Origin: Acidobacteriota bacterium
Lineage (GTDB): Bacteria > Acidobacteriota > Vicinamibacteria > Vicinamibacterales > UBA823
Direction of reading: 5' to 3'
Length of the DNA: 19,431 nt
Assembly: GCA_003509065.1 (NCBI GenBank)
Contig: DODG01000159.1
Location: 1,592-21,022, forward strand
The position numbers and the translations under genes were made by a program. Below, piece after piece: positions 16,841 through 19,431 of this stretch. Every line of letters begins with the position of its first letter. Position 1 is the first letter of the stretch. The notes below the pieces were generated by a model. That model did not search any database. It was not told the origin of the DNA and saw nothing but the letters and a program-made list of their open reading frames with translations.

Positions 16841-19431
16841 GAAAGCGTGCCTTACACGAAAGTCGAGTGCGTAAGTTCGATCCTCGTTCTGAGAGAGAAC
16901 CCACGAAAGTTGCTCGCTTTGATCGTACTCAAGCAGGATAAGCAAATCCTGTTCGACCCCGGTCAGAGTTCGTGAGAGAGTCGCGTAAATGCGATCAGAT
17001 ACGCGCTTGCCAATGGTTAACCTAGCTGCTGGTCTGAGCGAAGCTGTCTCGCGCAACGCAGCATCGGAAAGCGAAGGCGTGATCTCAAACGAATCAACGC
17101 CCAACGAACTCTCTAAAACCCTCCCAAACCCAGAGGAAAGTTGATCGGTCACCAGTTGTGCCGCACGCGCTTGGAGTAATTGTTGCTCAGTCTCATCAGC
17201 TGTCCGAATAGCCCGTAACTCACTCTCAGCAGGATCTCTTACATTACCGAGCAGCAAAGATAGAATGTCGCTTGACGGTAATGGAGGATCTGAACTCAAC
17301 GTCGGCACGAACCGGTCAGTGGTACCAGCGACGTGGAAAACCACGCGGTAAATCTCACCGGGCACGCGCACACTCGTCTCGGCTTCCACATCGAAAAATG
17401 GATTAATTTCACGAGGATTCGTGAAATCCATGCTGCCTCGGGTTACTACATAGCGATTCCCCTCAAAGAACACCTCCCCACGGTCAATCTCCATAAAACC
17501 AAATAACTGAGGAGAAATAGGCGTACCCCGAAGTGTAAGCTCCCCACTCGATACGATTCGTGTATTCCGATCGTTAATACGTAGGGTGCCTGGCACATTC
17601 ACGCGGATATCAAAATTTAAAGGAAAAGCTATTGCATCAGCAGTGGGTGCTCCAGTAACTGCAGCGTCCTGATTCAAAATATCGAACAAACCTGCATTCG
17701 TTTCAAGTGTTCTGACCCATCTTGCGTCATTCACCTCAACTGCACCTGATAACACCGGATTCTCAACGGGACCTTGAAGGACTAGATTGGCGTCAACAGT
17801 AGAACGAAATTCTTCCGGATATCGCAACTGTATTTCATCACCTATAGCCAACATACTGAATTCATCTAGACGATATCCGTCTAGACTAATGGACCCGCCA
17901 AACTGCACATCGCCACCACCTAAAGTCGCCGTTAAATCGTCCATGCGTAAATTACCGTTGTCGAACGTCACACGACCGTTTACCTGTTCGAAGGAATGCG
18001 GGAGAGAGGAATGTCGCAAACGACCATCAGTAATCTCAAGAGAGCCTGACAGTACTGGTGCCTCAATCAGACCTCGAATTTCAGTAACAAGCTCAGCGTT
18101 CCCTGCACTGCGAATGTCACTAAAAAACCCTTGCAGGATCGCCAAGTTCGCATCACCAGTGACCAGCAACCCAAAACGATCCTCACTCAATCTCACTTCA
18201 CCACTGACACTCAATTCCGTATCTTCCCCTTCGAGTGTCATCTTCGAGACTTGCACCACCTCCTGATCCAAAATGATTTGGATTAAATCGTTATTACGAA
18301 CTTCGTAATCGTAAAGAACTAACTGCAGTTGCTCAATGCTGGCAGTAACATTGAGCTTCGCAAGATTGCTCAGTGGACCAAGCACCCTAAGCGCCCCGCT
18401 GCCAGTCGTATCCGCAAACGGAAGAAATCGTGGTGCGAAAGCCCGCAAGAAAGGATCGAGTGAAGTGTCTGTAAATCGTATGGTCAATTCCGCATCAGCT
18501 TCCAGAGTAATGGCAACCTGTCCCGAGGCCGACACCGCCATAAGAGGTGACGCAACCTCCAGCTCGACAGATGCCTGCTCGTTTCGTACGCCAACACGAC
18601 CAGTCATCGGGCCAATTGTTTCACCACGTATCAACAACGTATCAATGCGACCTTGTACGTCGTAAATTGGCCAATCAAAACTACCCGAACCACCGGCCGT
18701 AAACTGGAGTAACCCGTCCAATGGAAGTTCTGGCATTGAGACGGCGGCCACTAGGCCTACGGGAATCCGACGGCCGTCCGCGTTGAATGTGTAAGTGCCA
18801 CCCCAGTCGACATATGCGGCACCAGTGATCAAGCCTTCACGTTTACGAATTTCAATCCCATCCAAACGCACGCCACCGCCCTCATAACGCAGCAGGGCCG
18901 TTGCTGATTCAAACGGCTCACCGTAGGCAATCACCTCTCGTACTGTCGGTCGTGCAAATCCAAACGGTGCAATGTACTCGCCGTATAAGTGAAAGTCTCC
19001 TGTGATTAACCCTTCAATCGGATACTCCAATTGATCGAATGCAGTCCTGAGATCTAAAACCGGCCATTGTTCTGCATTAAAGCGACCATTAAACTCTTCA
19101 TCTCCATCAGTTCTCGGATAATCAAACGTGAAACGGCCATCGATCAACATTTGAGAGAATCCTTTTGTGAGAATACTCTCTGGAACAGTCGCATACCCGT
19201 TCTCGATGGTTGCTTCACCTTCCCAAGCACCCCACATTACATCCCATGCCCGTGGCTCAGCCTCGAATCGACCTGTTACGCTCGGATCGATTAAGTCGCC
19301 GGTTAGTTCTCCATCAAATGTTCCACTTCCACCGATTTCCACCACCTGAGTAGGTCGCTCAAAGACGGTCATCAAGCCAGCCAAAATACGATCGCTTTCT
19401 TGCAAATTACTACTGGTCATGTGAAACGGAA
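16838..19431 (-). CDS. tamB: TamB/DUF490-family translocation and assembly protein, 5' end beyond the window
   Basis: TamB-type proteins span the periplasm as a long hydrophobic beta-taco groove, work with an Omp85 partner and are implicated in envelope assembly and phospholipid transport. At least 860 C-terminal residues are here, mostly beta-strand repeats of the form GxLxGxL.. and SGxVEVND. The conserved C-terminal TamB domain covers about 530-860, with FGFMEIDRGEVFFEG (640-654), PFFDVEAETSV (674-684), SSDILSLLLG (716-725) and a terminal Phe (FRVRHAF). The ATG at 19420 is probably not the true start: the frame stays open to the window edge, the sequence there is already repeat-like, no signal anchor is seen, and family members usually exceed 1200 residues. 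It is directly coupled to the Omp85 gene. Confidence 0.9.
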   Translation of the reverse strand, partial: PFHMTSSNLQESDRILAGLMTVFERPTQVVEIGGSGTFDGELTGDLIDPSVTGRFEAEPRAWDVMWGAWEGEATIENGYATVPESILTKGFSQMLIDGRFTFDYPRTDGDEEFNGRFNAEQWPVLDLRTAFDQLEYPIEGLITGDFHLYGEYIAPFGFARPTVREVIAYGEPFESATALLRYEGGGVRLDGIEIRKREGLITGAAYVDWGGTYTFNADGRRIPVGLVAAVSMPELPLDGLLQFTAGGSGSFDWPIYDVQGRIDTLLIRGETIGPMTGRVGVRNEQASVELEVASPLMAVSASGQVAITLEADAELTIRFTDTSLDPFLRAFAPRFLPFADTTGSGALRVLGPLSNLAKLNVTASIEQLQLVLYDYEVRNNDLIQIILDQEVVQVSKMTLEGEDTELSVSGEVRLSEDRFGLLVTGDANLAILQGFFSDIRSAGNAELVTEIRGLIEAPVLSGSLEITDGRLRHSSLPHSFEQVNGRVTFDNGNLRMDDLTATLGGGDVQFGGSISLDGYRLDEFSMLAIGDEIQLRYPEEFRSTVDANLVLQGPVENPVLSGAVEVNDARWVRTLETNAGLFDILNQDAAVTGAPTADAIAFPLNFDIRVNVPGTLRINDRNTRIVSSGELTLRGTPISPQLFGFMEIDRGEVFFEGNRYVVTRGSMDFTNPREINPFFDVEAETSVRVPGEIYRVVFHVAGTTDRFVPTLSSDPPLPSSDILSLLLGNVRDPAESELRAIRTADETEQQLLQARAAQLVTDQLSSGFGRVLESSLGVDSFEITPSLSDAALRETASLRPAARLTIGKRVSDRIYATLSRTLTGVEQDLLILLEYDQSEQLSWVLSQNEDRTYALDFRVRHAF

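Noticed and set aside
16839..16904. 22-codon N-terminal extension of the Omp85 frame (start at 16904)
   Set aside because: It overlaps the tamB coding sequence and buries the signal peptide. The ATG at 16838 overlaps the tamB stop in a classical TGATG.
19418..19420. ATG at 19420 as the real start of tamB
   Set aside because: The frame is open to the window edge, no signal anchor follows, and the first residues are already internal repeat sequence.

Overview
The window is chromosomal housekeeping DNA from a Gram-negative (diderm) bacterium of moderate GC. It encodes outer-membrane assembly proteins, a class II cobalamin-dependent ribonucleotide reductase and a zinc-binding (C+) ribosomal protein L31. 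No phage, insertion sequence, CRISPR array or other mobile element was seen. The gene order and the TamB/BamA/SurA-like cluster would suit an Acidobacteriota-like lineage, but this is a weak guess from memory of gene neighbourhoods, not something the sequence proves.

Left arm, + strand (269-8296): a tRNA-Leu(UAG) is followed by a tight proteostasis run of tig (trigger factor), clpP, clpX and lon with gaps of 37-42 nt. engB/yihA (ribosome-assembly GTPase) follows after 68 nt and rho (termination factor) after another 5 nt. rpmE (L31) comes next, with its own extended -10 promoter at the end of rho, a strong Shine-Dalgarno and a TTG start. Co-translational folding, regulated proteolysis, ribosome biogenesis and transcription termination are therefore probably co-expressed. 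Rho lacks the usual N-terminal helical bundle.

Middle, - strand (8368-12260): an SDR-family oxidoreductase lies downstream of nrdJ (adenosylcobalamin-dependent ribonucleotide reductase) and is separated from it by a convincing intrinsic terminator. The nrdJ leader contains several hairpins and two mutually exclusive pairings for one segment close to the Shine-Dalgarno. It is the best candidate here for an uncharacterised regulatory RNA, although it matches no riboswitch consensus I could recognise.

Right arm: a CPBP-family intramembrane protease (+) converges on a - strand outer-membrane biogenesis operon. In transcription order this is tamB (5' end beyond the window), a BamA/TamA-like Omp85 protein that appears to carry seven POTRA domains, and a SurA-like periplasmic chaperone with no parvulin domain. 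tamB and the Omp85 gene are joined by a TGATG stop/start overlap. The three probably form one envelope-assembly module.
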